Below are positions 44,664 to 55,700 of a DNA stretch of 64,000 nt, piece by piece. The translations under genes were made by a program, and so were the position numbers. Origin of the DNA: Cryphonectria parasitica EP155 (Eukaryota > Ascomycota > Sordariomycetes > Diaporthales > Cryphonectriaceae); contig NW_024468912.1 in assembly GCF_011745365.1 (NCBI RefSeq), forward strand, positions 1,736,001 to 1,800,000, read 5' to 3'. The notes below the pieces were generated by a model, which worked only from the letters and a program-made list of their open reading frames with translations, was not told the origin of the DNA and did no database searches. Numbering within the stretch: the first letter of the stretch is position 1; each line of letters opens with the position of its first letter.

Positions 44664-47600
44664 CTATCCCTCATGGTTCTCAAACATGAAGCTTGGCGCC
44701 CCGGGCACGGCATTGGCACCAATGGGGCTGCTCACGTCCACCCCCTTCCCAGCATCCGTCAGGTCCTTGCCCGTCTTGGAGCCCTCGGCCACGTGTACGA
44801 CGACGATCTTGGAGAAGCCCGTGGTGCGGCGCAGGCCGGCCACCATCTCGAGCAGGATAGCCTGCTCGTCGAAGCCGAGCTTGCGCGACAGGACAACCGA
44901 GGCGTCCTCGCCGGCCTCGAGGCGCTTCTGGAGCTGCTTGACGAAGGGCATGGCCTTCTTGGCCTCGCCGCCCTTCTTGATCTGGTCGTTGAGGGCCTTC
45001 TCATCCTTGATGGACTTGCTCGAGGTGTCCCAGTGCTCGCTGAGGAGGTCGATGTACTTCTCTTGCCAAGCGGGGTACTTGTCTGTGGTGAAGATGCTGT
45101 GTATAGGAACGATTTGCGTTAGCCAATTTAGGGGCAAGAGAGGAAGGCTCCAATATGGAGGATGCAATGGGGAAGGAAGGGAGACTTACGTGAGCATCTT
45201 GGGTTTCTTGGGATCATAGACCGTCTCCTTGCCCTTGGCCTTCTTCTTGAGCTGTGTCGACTCGGCACTGTTGATGTTGCTCGACGTCTGCCGGACGTAG
45301 TCGCGAGCCGCAGACAGGCCAAAGTTGGCCGCCGGCACCTCAGGCCACTGGGCCAGCTGGATGGACTGTGGCTTCTTGAGGATTTCCAGCCAGATCCACT
45401 CACACCAATGGGGTGCGATGACAACCAGAACTAGAGCCTGCAGCTCAAAGTAGCGGAAGATGAGATCCTTGTGCATCTTGATGCCGGCGCCGATACAAGC
45501 CTCGCGGTAAAAGTCCCTTGCCGAGGTGAAGTCGAACCATGCTGCCTTCAAGGCCAGCTTGTAGTTCGTGTCGGTGTATTCTCTCTTGGCATCCGCCACG
45601 AGAACGTTCAGCTCGTTGTCAAAGAGCGCGTCCTGATACGAGTTCAGGGGGCCTGTTCTCAGATCGGGGTCCTTGGACACCTCCTCGATCCACTCCCGGT
45701 TGTTGAACAGCCTCAGGACACCATTGTCAGCCACATCCTCTTCGAAGTTGGCGTCAGTGTTGCCATCACCAGCATCTGCCAGCGCAATTCGTGCGGCATC
45801 GGCACCGTACTTCTTGACGGTATCATCCAGGGTCATGAAGTTGCCAGTGGATTTGGACATCTTGGAACCGTTCAGCATCAGATGGCCGTTGGCACGAATA
45901 CCACGTGGCCAATACTCCTGAGAGAAGAAGGCAATGTGGTTGTAGAGGAAGAAAGTCAGGTGGTTCGGGATGAGGTCCTTGCCAGAAACACGGACGTCCA
46001 GAGGGTACCAGTATTCGAAGTCACGGCGCATGCCCTCCAGAGTGGCCTTGGGGATCTTGCTCTTCTCCAGTACCTCGTCGGTAAGTTCACTTCTGGAGAA
46101 AACATAGTCCCACACCTCATCAACCATCTGGTCGGCCGAGATGTTGCCCTTGCCCTTTTCCCGGCCGAACAGATCCGTGTGCAGCCAGGGGACAAGAGTG
46201 TAGTATGCCATGTAAATCGTTGAGTCGCTCAGGGATTCGACCAAGAAGTTGGTATCAAATGGCAGCTTGGACCCGAGACCATAAGTTCTCGCGCAGGCCC
46301 ACTGGTTCAGCCAGTTCAGAACACCCACGAAAGCATTCTTGGTCTCGGTCGAGTAGGTGTTCAGGCCATGTTGCACCCAGTCAATGGCCTGGTCCCTCCA
46401 CTTCTCCTCACCATAGTCCAGATACCACTGGTCCATCAGCGCCACGATGCACTTGTCACCAGATCTGCTCACGACCTGGCCCTCGGGCTCGGCGTAAGGG
46501 AATGCCTCGCCGGCGGCAATGAGGTCGGCGCGAACCTTTGGCTTTGCAGCCTCAACCTTCTCTCCCTTATATTTGCCTACCAGCATAGTTCCCTGGTAGA
46601 AACCTTCCTTGTACGCCAGTTCCTTGGCTTCAGCCAGAGGCTTCGTGTCCTTGGGCGAGGCGATCTTGAGCTTCTCCACAAGGGTCTTTGCACAGATGTC
46701 TCCGTACGTCGGGGTTGAGATAATGGGGAAAATCTCCAGCTCGGCCCATTCCTTCTGGATGCCGTAGAAGTCAGACTTCTTGGCCAGATCTCGTACCGTG
46801 GCATAATCATCGGGAGAGTCTGATGGGACGCTCGTCACAACACCAGTTCCCTTCGTCTCCAGGACGGTGTCCATGGGCAGGATGCGAACACCATCCTTGT
46901 GCATGGACAGGGGCGCGTGCACCAGGGTGCCGATGAAGTCCGAGCCCTTGAGTTCAGCCAGCGACTTGGGGGCTACACCGTTGTCCTTCAGCAGGCCCTG
47001 GAATGCCATGTTACGAGCGGCACGGTCACCAATAATGTAGTAGTCGTTCTCCGAAGCCTGGTAGACGCCATAGGTGAGCTTAGGACCGACGTAACATGAC
47101 GTCTGCCCGTACATCGTCTCGGGACGGAGGGTAGCAGGCACGAAGAAGATGTTGGCCCCGTCGGGCAGCTTGCCCTTGATGGCCTCGGCAGCCTTGGGAG
47201 CCCATTCCAGGACCTTCAGCTTCAGGGCCGTGTACTCTTGAGGGCCCACGCCCTCACCATCACTCCGGTCGTGGTCCATACATGGCTGGCCATCTTTTAT
47301 CGAGTAGATGGTGTATCTCTTGCCGAACTTGATCTTGTTCATCTCCCGCAGGCGGGTCATCTGCCACCGTATGAATGCTACCGCACCACCTCAAGTCAGT
47401 CCGGATCACACCTCCTGGCCAAATGGTGAAAAGGGAGAAAAGGAATCACTCAAGATCGCTTACCGTCATAGTATGGATTCGCATCGGTCGTGACAAATTG
47501 CCTCCTCCAGTCTATCCTGCATCCCAATGCGGACAGATCCCGCTTGCACAGGGGCGGGAAGAACTCGAGCCAGTACTGCGCGTCCGCAAAGCGGTGGATC

Positions 47601-48369
47601 TCCTTCTTCGGGATGCCAACGGCCTCCATGATCTGGAACTGGTACTTCATCTTGACGGCCTTGGCGTTGGCCTTGCCCTTTGTGGCCTTGAATTTGGTAA
47701 CGTCCTCGCTCTTGGCCTGCACGGGGTTCGCGCCGCTGGCGGCCTTCTCCACGAGGAGCTCCTCCTCCTCGTTGTAGTTCTCAAACTCCTGGCCGAACAT
47801 CTGGACCTCCTTGGCGATCTTGTCCGCAGAGGCCTTGATGGGCAGGCCGGTGCAGTGGTAGCCCTGCGGCCACAGGACGCGCTTCCCCTGCATGCGCTCC
47901 CAACCGACCATGAACTCGACCTTACTGTCAGAGAAGGCATGCCCGACGTGCAAGGTGCCGTTCATGTAAGGGTAGGCAATGGTGCCGAAAAACTTTGGGT
48001 ACTTCTCGCGGAGCTCAGCAGCGGAGATGGAATGGAGGGGAACCTCGTCGGTCGAAGGAGCATCGGGCTGGAACACCTTGTCTTTGTTTCGAAGCATGTC
48101 TCGTCAGTCCCTTTTCTCGTACGTCTTATGATCGTCCTCTCGGTTCTCAAGTATTGTGATTTTGTGCTTCATACCGGCTTCCCATTTCTCCTGTATTTTC
48201 TTCTCCCAAGCCACCAGAGTGTCCCTCTTCTCGGTCTAGAAAGAGACAATGTGAGCAGGTGCTATGCTGTGCCGGGCAATGGCTGTCTATCGGTAGCCTT
48301 GAAAGAACCTACACCCTTGAGCTCCTTCGTCTTAGAGACGGGGACGACGACCTGGCCGGTGGCAGCCAT
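44664..48369 (-). CDS. Cytosolic leucyl-tRNA synthetase (1,124 aa, 5 exons)
   Basis: Model complement(join(44664..45096,45190..47377,47464..48099,48175..48235,48313..48369)). Class Ia aminoacyl-tRNA synthetase that charges tRNA-Leu. The archaeal/eukaryotic cytosolic form is shown by its length (~1,100) and order: HIGH motif as HVGH at 90-93 (YMNGTLHVGHAFS), the CP1 editing insertion (~250-480, with the Thr-rich TLRPETMYGQTSCYVGP), the catalytic half with KMSKS as SKMSKSTGN (~755), the anticodon-binding helices, and a Lys/Glu-rich C-terminal extension. The first two coding exons are short (57 and 61 nt) and give MAATGQVVVPVSKTKELKG and TEKRDTLVAWEKKIQEKWEA. All four GT-AG introns preserve frame. 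There is no mitochondrial presequence, so this is the cytosolic enzyme (yeast CDC60 equivalent). Confidence 0.96.
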
Positions 48370-48985
48370 GCTGGGCTGGGTCAGTCTGTCGCTGGGCCTT
48401 TATTTTTCTTCTTCTGGGAAGGTCAAGAACGAATTGCTATGGCCAGAAATGTCAGTACACAATACCGTATGACATTGCAAAAGGAATTGACCAACCAGAT
48501 TGACCTGAGAGCCTTTTCTCTCCCCAAATCTACCGTCTGATGCTGTTCAAGTCAGAAGGTTGTTGAGTCACCGTTGTACGGAGCAGCTGCTTGGTGGGCT
48601 GCCAGAGATGATGGCGGGGCCAAAAATTTAAGCCAGGGCAGCAAAAGCAGCAGCAGGAGTCGGACACAGCCGCGGGGTTGGCGGGTCCACTCTCTGTAGT
48701 AGGAAGCCGGCAGGCGGCAGGCGCTAGGCTTGGGTTGGCGTGCACCAACAGGGGACCATGACCATGCGATGGCGCCCCTATCCCTTTAGCCCAATAGATG
48801 AAAATCACGAGTAAGTCTAACACATCCTATACGTAACTTTCAACGACGAAACTTCAACACCAGCCAGCCTCTCATCCGCCCTCCAACGGTGTCTTTTACA
48901 CCTTGATTGACTTGTCCATATACCTCACGAGGCTTCTTCATTACTCTTGTTACTGTATGCTCTCTTTTAACCTTGTCATCCAATC
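48370..48985. promoter_or_regulatory. Divergent promoter, LeuRS / mitochondrial-protein gene
   Basis: 616 bp between two outward-facing start codons. No coding frame is supported, so both genes must be driven from here or from each other's 5' parts. The arrangement would fit co-expression of growth-linked genes (inference). Confidence 0.6.
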
Positions 48986-49417
48986 ATGCTCCCCACCCTC
49001 ATCAGAAGGGCTGCGCAGAACGCAGCGGCGCCCGAGGCCGCTTATATCGCGAGGATAAGAGAGCTCTATCCGCCCAAGAAGGTCTGGCCGCCCGACTTCA
49101 AGAGCCTGTCACCTCAGGAGCAGCTCCGGTACGAGAAGAAGTACAAACGGAGGCTGGCACTTGCCACGGCGCGGCCGCGGTGGAACAAGTTCATCAAGCT
49201 GATCCAGCTGTTCAGCATCGTCTGTACGTCGAGAAGAAGGTGAAAGGGGGGGGGGGGGAGAGATTAGATGAGCTGACGCGGGCTTGAAGCTGTTGCCACA
49301 TATGCCGTCCTTTTCATGGACTGGAAGCAGGAAAGCCAACCATTTGACGGGGTGAGCACTCATACATGAGATGGCTACGGTGGCGGATTGACATGAGCTG
49401 ACACGCAGGAACTCTAG
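48986..49417 (+). CDS. Small basic, probably mitochondrial membrane protein (102 aa, 3 exons)
   Basis: Model join(48986..49223,49290..49351,49409..49417). The N terminus MLPTLIRRAAQNAAAPEAA has the Arg/Ala pattern of a mitochondrial targeting sequence. Then comes a charged, conserved-looking part (RIRELYPPKKVWPPDFKSLS, QLRYEKKYKRRLALA), a single hydrophobic stretch (FIKLIQLFSIVSVATYAVLF) that could span the inner membrane, and a short acidic tail MDWKQESQPFDGEL. I do not recognise a named family; a respiratory-chain or ribosome-associated accessory role is possible but unproven. The last coding exon is only 9 nt (GAA CTC TAG), preceded by a GT-AG intron with a CTGAC branch site. Reading through that intron would lose the short ending. 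Confidence 0.8.
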
Positions 49418-49892
49418 CTACGCCAAAGTTTTTGGAACAGTCTTGGATTTGACTATGGGCATTCTTCTTCAAACCCTGTGCGGAAGAGAGAAACCAGCTG
49501 AGAGCATGTCCTCGGCCTCAATTGGAGGTCATTGTACAAACAGGCCTTGTAACGATCCCGTCTGCATTCCCGGCGTTCTGGTTGGGGATAGATACCCCCT
49601 GAGCATGGTAGAGTTGAAGCATCTACTTAGAAAATCGAGCATCTCTTCTCCCATGGCCGTGTCGGACTTGCATTGCGTCATCTTGAAGAACCCCGTCGTA
49701 TGAGCGGTCCTGTCTCATGGCACGTGTCGCTCGTGGCACCGCGGCCTGTCTCGACGCACGGCGTGCAGACTAGATCAGAGGGCTCGACTGAGAGCACTCT
49801 CCGCGGTAGTAGTAGTAGCAGTAGTCATCATCCTGAGTGGATGTGTGTATCTCAAACAGATGCTTCCGGCGCCGTTGCCAACCCGGTATCCC
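49418..49892. other. Intergenic between tail-to-tail genes
   Basis: 3' flanks of the mitochondrial-protein gene (+) and AP-3 sigma (-). A short (GTA)n run is present near 49805-49823. Nothing else seen. Confidence 0.6.
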
Positions 49893-50552
49893 TCATCTAC
49901 CGGTCCAGACGCCCATGCCCAGCCCTGCGCCCAGGCCGGAACCCCTCGACTCGTTGACCGGCCTCTTGGCCACCGTCCCCTGCGCCTTGACACCGGCCAC
50001 GATCCGGTCCAGATTTGTCTCGATGACCACGCCGCCGACGATCATCTCGGCCAGAGTGGCGTGCAGGCTCTCGTAGTTGAAGATCAGATCCAACTCGCAT
50101 ACATTCTCAAACAGCTTGTCCAGGGCCTCCACATACACCTGGATCAGGTCGATGAGGGCGAGCGGGGACTCGGTCGCGGTGGAGATGACAATAAAGAAGA
50201 GCGTGGCGTAGTGGCGGTAGGTCACGAGCGAGGGCACGTCGTTTTGCTGCTCGGTTGAGGAGGAGTGGGAGGTACCGGAGGCGGCGAGGAGCGGCGGGAG
50301 GGGGAGGAAGTTGCAGGACCCAGAGGGGCGGTTGGACACGAGCGTGAAGATTTCCGAGATGAGGCGTTGTTGTATGGACGTGTCCTAGTACGAAGAACGG
50401 GGTTAGTCAAGTAAGGAATGGATACCATTGCTGTATTGGAGCGGCGTGCATATGGCGTAAGAGAGGGCATTGGCTGATTATACCAGTTGTGTGTAGAACT
50501 TGGTCAGCCGTGGTTGTCCTTGGCCATTGAAGACCAAAAATGCATTGATCAT
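49893..50552 (-). CDS. APS3: AP-3 adaptor complex sigma subunit (186 aa, 2 exons)
   Basis: Model complement(join(49893..50384,50484..50552)). Small (longin-fold) subunit of the AP-3 coat, which sorts cargo from Golgi/endosome to the vacuole. Exon 1 reads MINAFLVFNGQGQPRLTKFY, the diagnostic sigma start; exon 2 continues DTSIQQRLISEIFTLVSNRP. The core YRHYATLFFIVISTATESPL, LIDLIQVYVEALDKLFENVC and LDLIFNYESLHATLAEMIVG is typical of sigma-3. An extra Ser/Pro/Leu insertion (LPLPPLLAASGTSHSSSTEQ) after strand 3 and a Gly-rich tail explain the length above the animal ~165. The 99-nt intron is GT-AG. Divergent from frataxin. Confidence 0.95.
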
Positions 50553-51095
50553 GGTTGATGTGTGGCAACAGCCGGCAGACACCAGGTGCAGAGGTGGTTA
50601 TCTTGCTCGTGGGGGGTTTGTTGAGCAGCTTTGACTGTCGTGTTGATAATTCGAACTGCGGCACAGGGGGCCTGTGTGTGGTTGCTTTAGTTGGGGGTAG
50701 GATGCATGGGCTTGATACTTGGAGAAGGTGAGATGCTAGCAAATGCTTGGCCTGTCGTCAAGCGCTGCGCGGGAAACGTTCCCGAGCACAGACCACGGGT
50801 GGGGGGGAACCATCACCCCTGAAAAGCTGGGGAAAGCTACCTGCTGGACAGTGGGTGGGGGTTCCAGGCCAGAGCAGCTAACAGCTTCGAGGGCGTTGAC
50901 CACTTCAGGGACCCCCAGCTCCAAAGAAACTGAAGTCAACCCACCCCAATTGAAGTTCTCAGACTTGTCTACTTGCGAACCCCATCGTTCTATTCTTCAA
51001 CTTCTCATCTTAACTTCCTATTTATCCATCACCGACCTGTCCAGAGACACCTGCTTTCCGTTTCATATCACACTCTGCCAAGCCAACCCGTCAAC
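50553..51095. promoter_or_regulatory. Divergent promoter, AP-3 sigma / frataxin
   Basis: 543 bp between the two start codons. It contains an inner inverted arrangement of CCACCCC and GGGTGGGG-like blocks near 50798-50812 and 50851-50862. No coding frame is supported. The side facing frataxin is C/T-rich near the ATG. Confidence 0.55.
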
Positions 51096-51819
51096 ATGAC
51101 GAGATCATCCCTCTCGAGAGCTTCCAGTGTTGTCACCCGAGGCCTGCGCCTCTCAACTGTCGGCGCAGCTCGGCTCGCGCCTCTTCGCCAGGCCGCCGCT
51201 TCCACCCCTCCTAGAGCTGTCCTCCTCACCTCCAGCTGGAGGTCGATTGCCTCCCAGACCAGGTTTCTGTCGGCCACCAGCAGCCGGCCCAAGGGCATCC
51301 TGCCCGACACCGACGACCCCGAACCCCCCAACGTTCTCGACCACGCCATCAAACCCGTACCCGCCGAGCTCTCGGATGAAGACTACCACGACCTGGCCGA
51401 CGAGTACCTGGAGGCCATCCAAGACCGGCTAGAGGAGGTCGCCGAAGCGAATGACCAGGTCGACATTGAGTACTCGGTATGGAACAGATGACACCAAATA
51501 ACTCTTCCCCTTTCCTTCCTCCACCTTCATCAGGCTGACCACCGGGCCCTAACTCCCTCTTCAGGCCGGCGTTCTCAATGTGACCTTTCCCACCATCGGG
51601 ACCTACGTGATCAACAAGCAGCCCCCCAACAAACAGATCTGGCTCTCAAGCCCCATCTCTGGCCCCAAGCGCTACGATTACGTCGTCTACGGCGAGAGCC
51701 AGGCCCAGAAGGAGGACACGGCTGTCGGCGACTGGGTGTACCTCAGGGATGGCACCACCATGAACGACCTGTTTGTCCAGGAGCTTGACATTGACCTGGA
51801 TCTGCCGCCCCCACAGTAA
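51096..51819 (+). CDS. YFH1: Frataxin, mitochondrial iron-sulfur assembly factor (211 aa, 2 exons)
   Basis: Model join(51096..51476,51565..51819). Frataxin stimulates the cysteine desulfurase complex (Nfs1-Isd11-Isu) in the mitochondrial matrix. The N terminus ([20 protein letters not shown] and on) is a long Arg/Ser/Ala-rich presequence with no early acidic residues, extending to about residue 75. The mature domain begins with the acidic first helix [20 protein letters not shown] (the iron-binding ridge). It then shows the conserved sheet [20 protein letters not shown] followed by [18 protein letters not shown], containing the invariant [14 protein letters not shown] signature. The intron falls exactly between helix 1 and strand 1 and is GT-AG with a CTGAC branch site. 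The protein ends DLDLPPPQ. Divergent from AP-3 sigma. Confidence 0.97.
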
Positions 51820-52795
51820 GATAAGAGGCGATGACGGAGCTATTGGGCGACAATGATCGGTCCACCGGGATGACGATGGCGATGACGATGACGAACACGC
51901 CACAGGGTTCGAGAGCAGGCGTACTGGAATTCGGTGCTGAGAAGAGGGTGCCAGCGAGGATTCTTGATGTAGGCAAGAACTGGCATCCACGGCTGGTTTG
52001 GGATCCATGACCAGCGGCAACACGGCGAAGTGTCAGGTTCTCACGAACGGAACGAAAAGGGCCAGCTCCCTTTTTTTCCCTTCCTTTTCAAAGTCTTCTG
52101 GGGCAGGAAACGTGAGAACCGTTCCTTGGCTTCCTCTTGAGGCCTCGGCAAGACGGACGACGGACGACGTTGAACATTCGGATTCTGTTCGGCTTTCTTT
52201 GCGCGTCATTGTTGAACATGTCCATCTTTTGTTCCTTTTTCCCTTTTTGGTCGCCCAGGGGGCTGGCAGATCGAACAACAACAACAAAAACACGGGCATA
52301 CACAGCACATGGCTGGCTAGCGTTGTGTCTTATAATAATTGTATCACCGCATGGCATGTTCTGGCTCTACAGGGCCTACGTTGTTCCAACCTCCCGGAGC
52401 CTCCCTGCTCTTTCTGCCTCGTGGTAAATGTTTGCTTTGAGGTCTCTTGGGATACCGGTTTTCCAACACTAAATAAAAAATTTGAAAAGTGAGAAGCGAT
52501 CACCAAGTGAGTCAAGTTGTATACATTATGCATCTGGCGCTTGCTCTGCCAACCCTTCTACACGAAGGTTCTGTATGGAAACACACATTCATTATATGTC
52601 CACGAGATGAATGATGTCACCATGGCTTCACCTGTCCTTCTCATTGTCCAAAACAGCACTCAAAGGGGCCCCCTCTCGTGGGCAAATTCCCTTGAGCGTT
52701 CTACCACTGCTGGGTCTCTTCCCAAACTCGCTCACCTCGTATTACAGTATGTTGAGAGGGTCTGTTCCAATCTGGTTCACCTCCGTCTCTCTGCC
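51820..52795. other. Intergenic between tail-to-tail genes
   Basis: 3' flanks of frataxin (+) and Ede1 (-). Open frames have no domain or codon support. Nothing else seen. Confidence 0.55.
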
Positions 52796-55700
52796 TCAGG
52801 ACTGATTTGCCAGATAATTCGCCGCCTATGGAACAGAAGGTCAGTCATAAGAGACACGCAATGCACACCAGGCCAGAGACGGGGGGAAGAGGGAAGAAAT
52901 TGGCCACGGCAATAAGAAGCAGTGAAGCTCACAAGGAGAGAAAAGCACATATTCAGCAGTCAGGCTGGCTTTCGCTCGGTTCAACTCACCCTCTCCAGAT
53001 TATAATCGTATTTCTCCAGTGCGTTCAGCGCATCCGACCGGCTGTAACCCATTCCCGTCAGGTTTTTAAGTATCGGGTCGTCGTGAACCCCATCCTCAGT
53101 CAGCGCTCGGCCCGGCCCGTCCGGCCTGGGAAGGCTATCTTTTCCTGCCTCTGTCGCAGTGACCGGGGTCGGGGCTGGAGCTGTACCTTCGGAGCTGCCC
53201 GGCGGCGGCGGGCTTGCTGACGTCTGCGCTGGAGGCGCATCATCGAGGCTTGCAAAGATGGCATCCCAGTCATGGTTCTCAGCTGGCTTGGCCGCTCCTC
53301 CAGTGGGGGCCGCTGTGGAGGCCTGGGAAGCTGTGTTGTCGATGCTCGCAAAGTCGAATGTGCTCTCGGTGCCAAAGGGTGGCGGGTTGCCCGAGCTGCT
53401 GCCCGGTGGGGCGCTCGACTCGGTTTTACTAGCGGGCGGTGGGCTGTCGAAGGTCGGGTTAAAGTCGTCCAGGCCAGACCGCGAGATGGTCTGGAAGTCG
53501 TCGTCTTGTGAGCCCTCCTTGGCATCCTCGAGATCAGCAAAATCGTCGTCCAGATCGTCAAAAGCAGAGCTAGACTGCTTTGACGGTGGCGCATGGTGCG
53601 TGGCGGTTGGCGTGGCGCTGGCGACTGGCTCGTCGGCTTCGGGAAAGCTCCCAGGAGGAGGAGCGCTGCCGAAGATGTCATCGGCGTGGGACTCGGCCTT
53701 CTCGGATGGCTCCTCAGCGCCAGACACCGGTGCCTCGGCAACGACAGCCTTGCTAAGAGATGGAGAGTCGGGGCCAGTTGCCGCCGGTCTGGCATTTGGG
53801 CTGGCAGGCGCAAAGTCATCATCGAATCCGCCCTTTTCATCTTCCGAGTCCGACTCATCGTCCCTCTCCAGCTCCGAAATGGGAGGGAATTCTGCGTGAA
53901 AAGCGGACAGGCTCTTCGGTGCAGCCGCACCTGCAGGCTCGGCAGGACCTCCTGATGCACCTTTGGAGGCGGATGAAGACGCCTTGAAGCTGGCAAACGC
54001 GTTGTCAAAGTCCTCCTTGGCCTTGGCCTGGTCCAGGGCAGAAAATGGATCCCCAGACGCGGCAACAGGTTCAGTCTTGGAGCTCTCCTGGAAGAAAGAT
54101 TCCGGGCCTGGCCCCGTCGCCACACCGTCGGCAGCAGGACCAACACCAGCAGCAGCTTGTCCTTCCGGTGACTTGGTCTCGGCGTTAGTCTCCGTAGCAG
54201 GCACGTCCTCGGTGGGTGCAATACCCGCAGCTTCAGCAGCAGGAGGCGAAACCTGTGGGGAGCTTGGTCAGCGACGGTCAGGATTCAGGCCGGGGCTCCA
54301 GAAGGCAAAAAGCTTGAGCTTACTTGTCGGGGCTCAGGCGGAACAGGGGTCGCATCGCTCGCAAAGGTTGGGTTCCTGCTCACATTGGGACTGGTGGACG
54401 TCGGCGTCGCGAACGAGCCGGTACTAGCGGCAGAGGCTCCCGTGGTCTGTGGCTTAAAGGCAGGGATGGAAGGACCGAAGACATCGTCAAAGGACTTGTC
54501 GTTGTAGGCCTTGCTGCTAGACGCGCCAGGGCTAGCAAACGCCCCCATGATGTCCGTGCTGCCGGTCCTCCGGAAGAAAGGATTGTTCCCACTCGCATTA
54601 CTAGGAGCCGGGCTGGCGACCTGTGGCACAGCGCCTGGAGGCGGGCTCTGGCTGAGCTGCCGTGCGAGTTCTTCATTCTCCTTGGTCAGGTCTTCAGCCT
54701 CTGTCTTCAGCTTGTCCCGCTCGCCTTCGTTAGTAGCCAGCTGCTTCTTGTTGATGGCCACCATGCCCTTCTGCTGTCGGGCCTCGGACTTGAGCTTCTC
54801 GATTTGTGGCTTGATGGCTGCTACCTCTGCATTCACCGCTCGTATCCTCTCCTTAAGGCTAGCATTTTCCTGTTGATCGGCCTGGAGGGCGGTCAGAATG
54901 GTTTGGTGCTGGGTTTGCAGGTCCTTGTATGTTGCCTCGACCATCGCGCAGTCCGTCTGGAGCTTCTTGGTGTCGTTCCGAGAAGCGGTGAGTTTGTCCT
55001 GCAGGTCGCGGACCTCCTTGGCCTGGTTCTCATACAGCGTGCGAAGCTGCGCCAGGCGCTGCTCAAAGTTCTTCTTCTGCTGCGCAGTCGTGTTGAGCTC
55101 ATTCTGCGTCGAGCTACGCTGGCCCTGCACGTCCTGCACAGACTTGGAAAGTGTCCCGATCTGATTCGATAGGTTGGCAAGCTCCATAGTGTCATTCATG
55201 TTGTTCCCTCTTGTCTCGTTCTCGGCATCGCCAAGCAGGTCTTCAGTGGTTGGGGAAGGCACAGGCGCTGCTGCAGGCTTAGGGAACCCAGCCCCCGCCG
55301 AAGATCCACTGGCAGAAGCGCCGGTACCTTGGCTTGTCAGAGCGCGACCAAACGATGAGGACGGCATGAACGGCTTGAAGCTGCCTGTCGCCGTGGGTGA
55401 CATCCTGGCTGGGGATGTCGGCGCAGCTGGGCTTATGCTTCCACCGAATGGGTCGCTCGGCGGAGCGGCGCCGGTGGACTGAGTCTGGACAGCTGGTGAT
55501 GGCGCAGGTGTCGAGTCCAGTCCGAACAAGTCGTCGAGCGCAGAGGCTGGCTTCGGTGGCGGAGGTTGCTGCTGCTGGGGTGGAGATTGCGGCGGTGGTG
55601 CATCAAATGCACTTGTCGCCGTCGACGGGCGAGCCTGGCCGCGCAGGCTAGGCGGCATCAGGTTCGGTGGGAGGCTCTGCGGTAGGTCTCCCTGTTTGCT

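Noticed and set aside
47375..48472. 365-codon open frame opposite the LeuRS 5' exons
   Set aside because: Antisense of LeuRS exons, running through introns; low-complexity Leu/Val translation.
53100..54221. 373-codon open frame on the - strand
   Set aside because: It is a shifted frame of the Ede1 low-complexity region; its Arg/Pro/Leu-rich translation is what a +1 frame of Ser/Pro/Ala/Asp codons gives. No domain.
54324..55172. 282-codon open frame opposite the Ede1 coiled coil
   Set aside because: Leu-rich antisense translation of a Glu/Gln/Lys coiled coil; no independent support.
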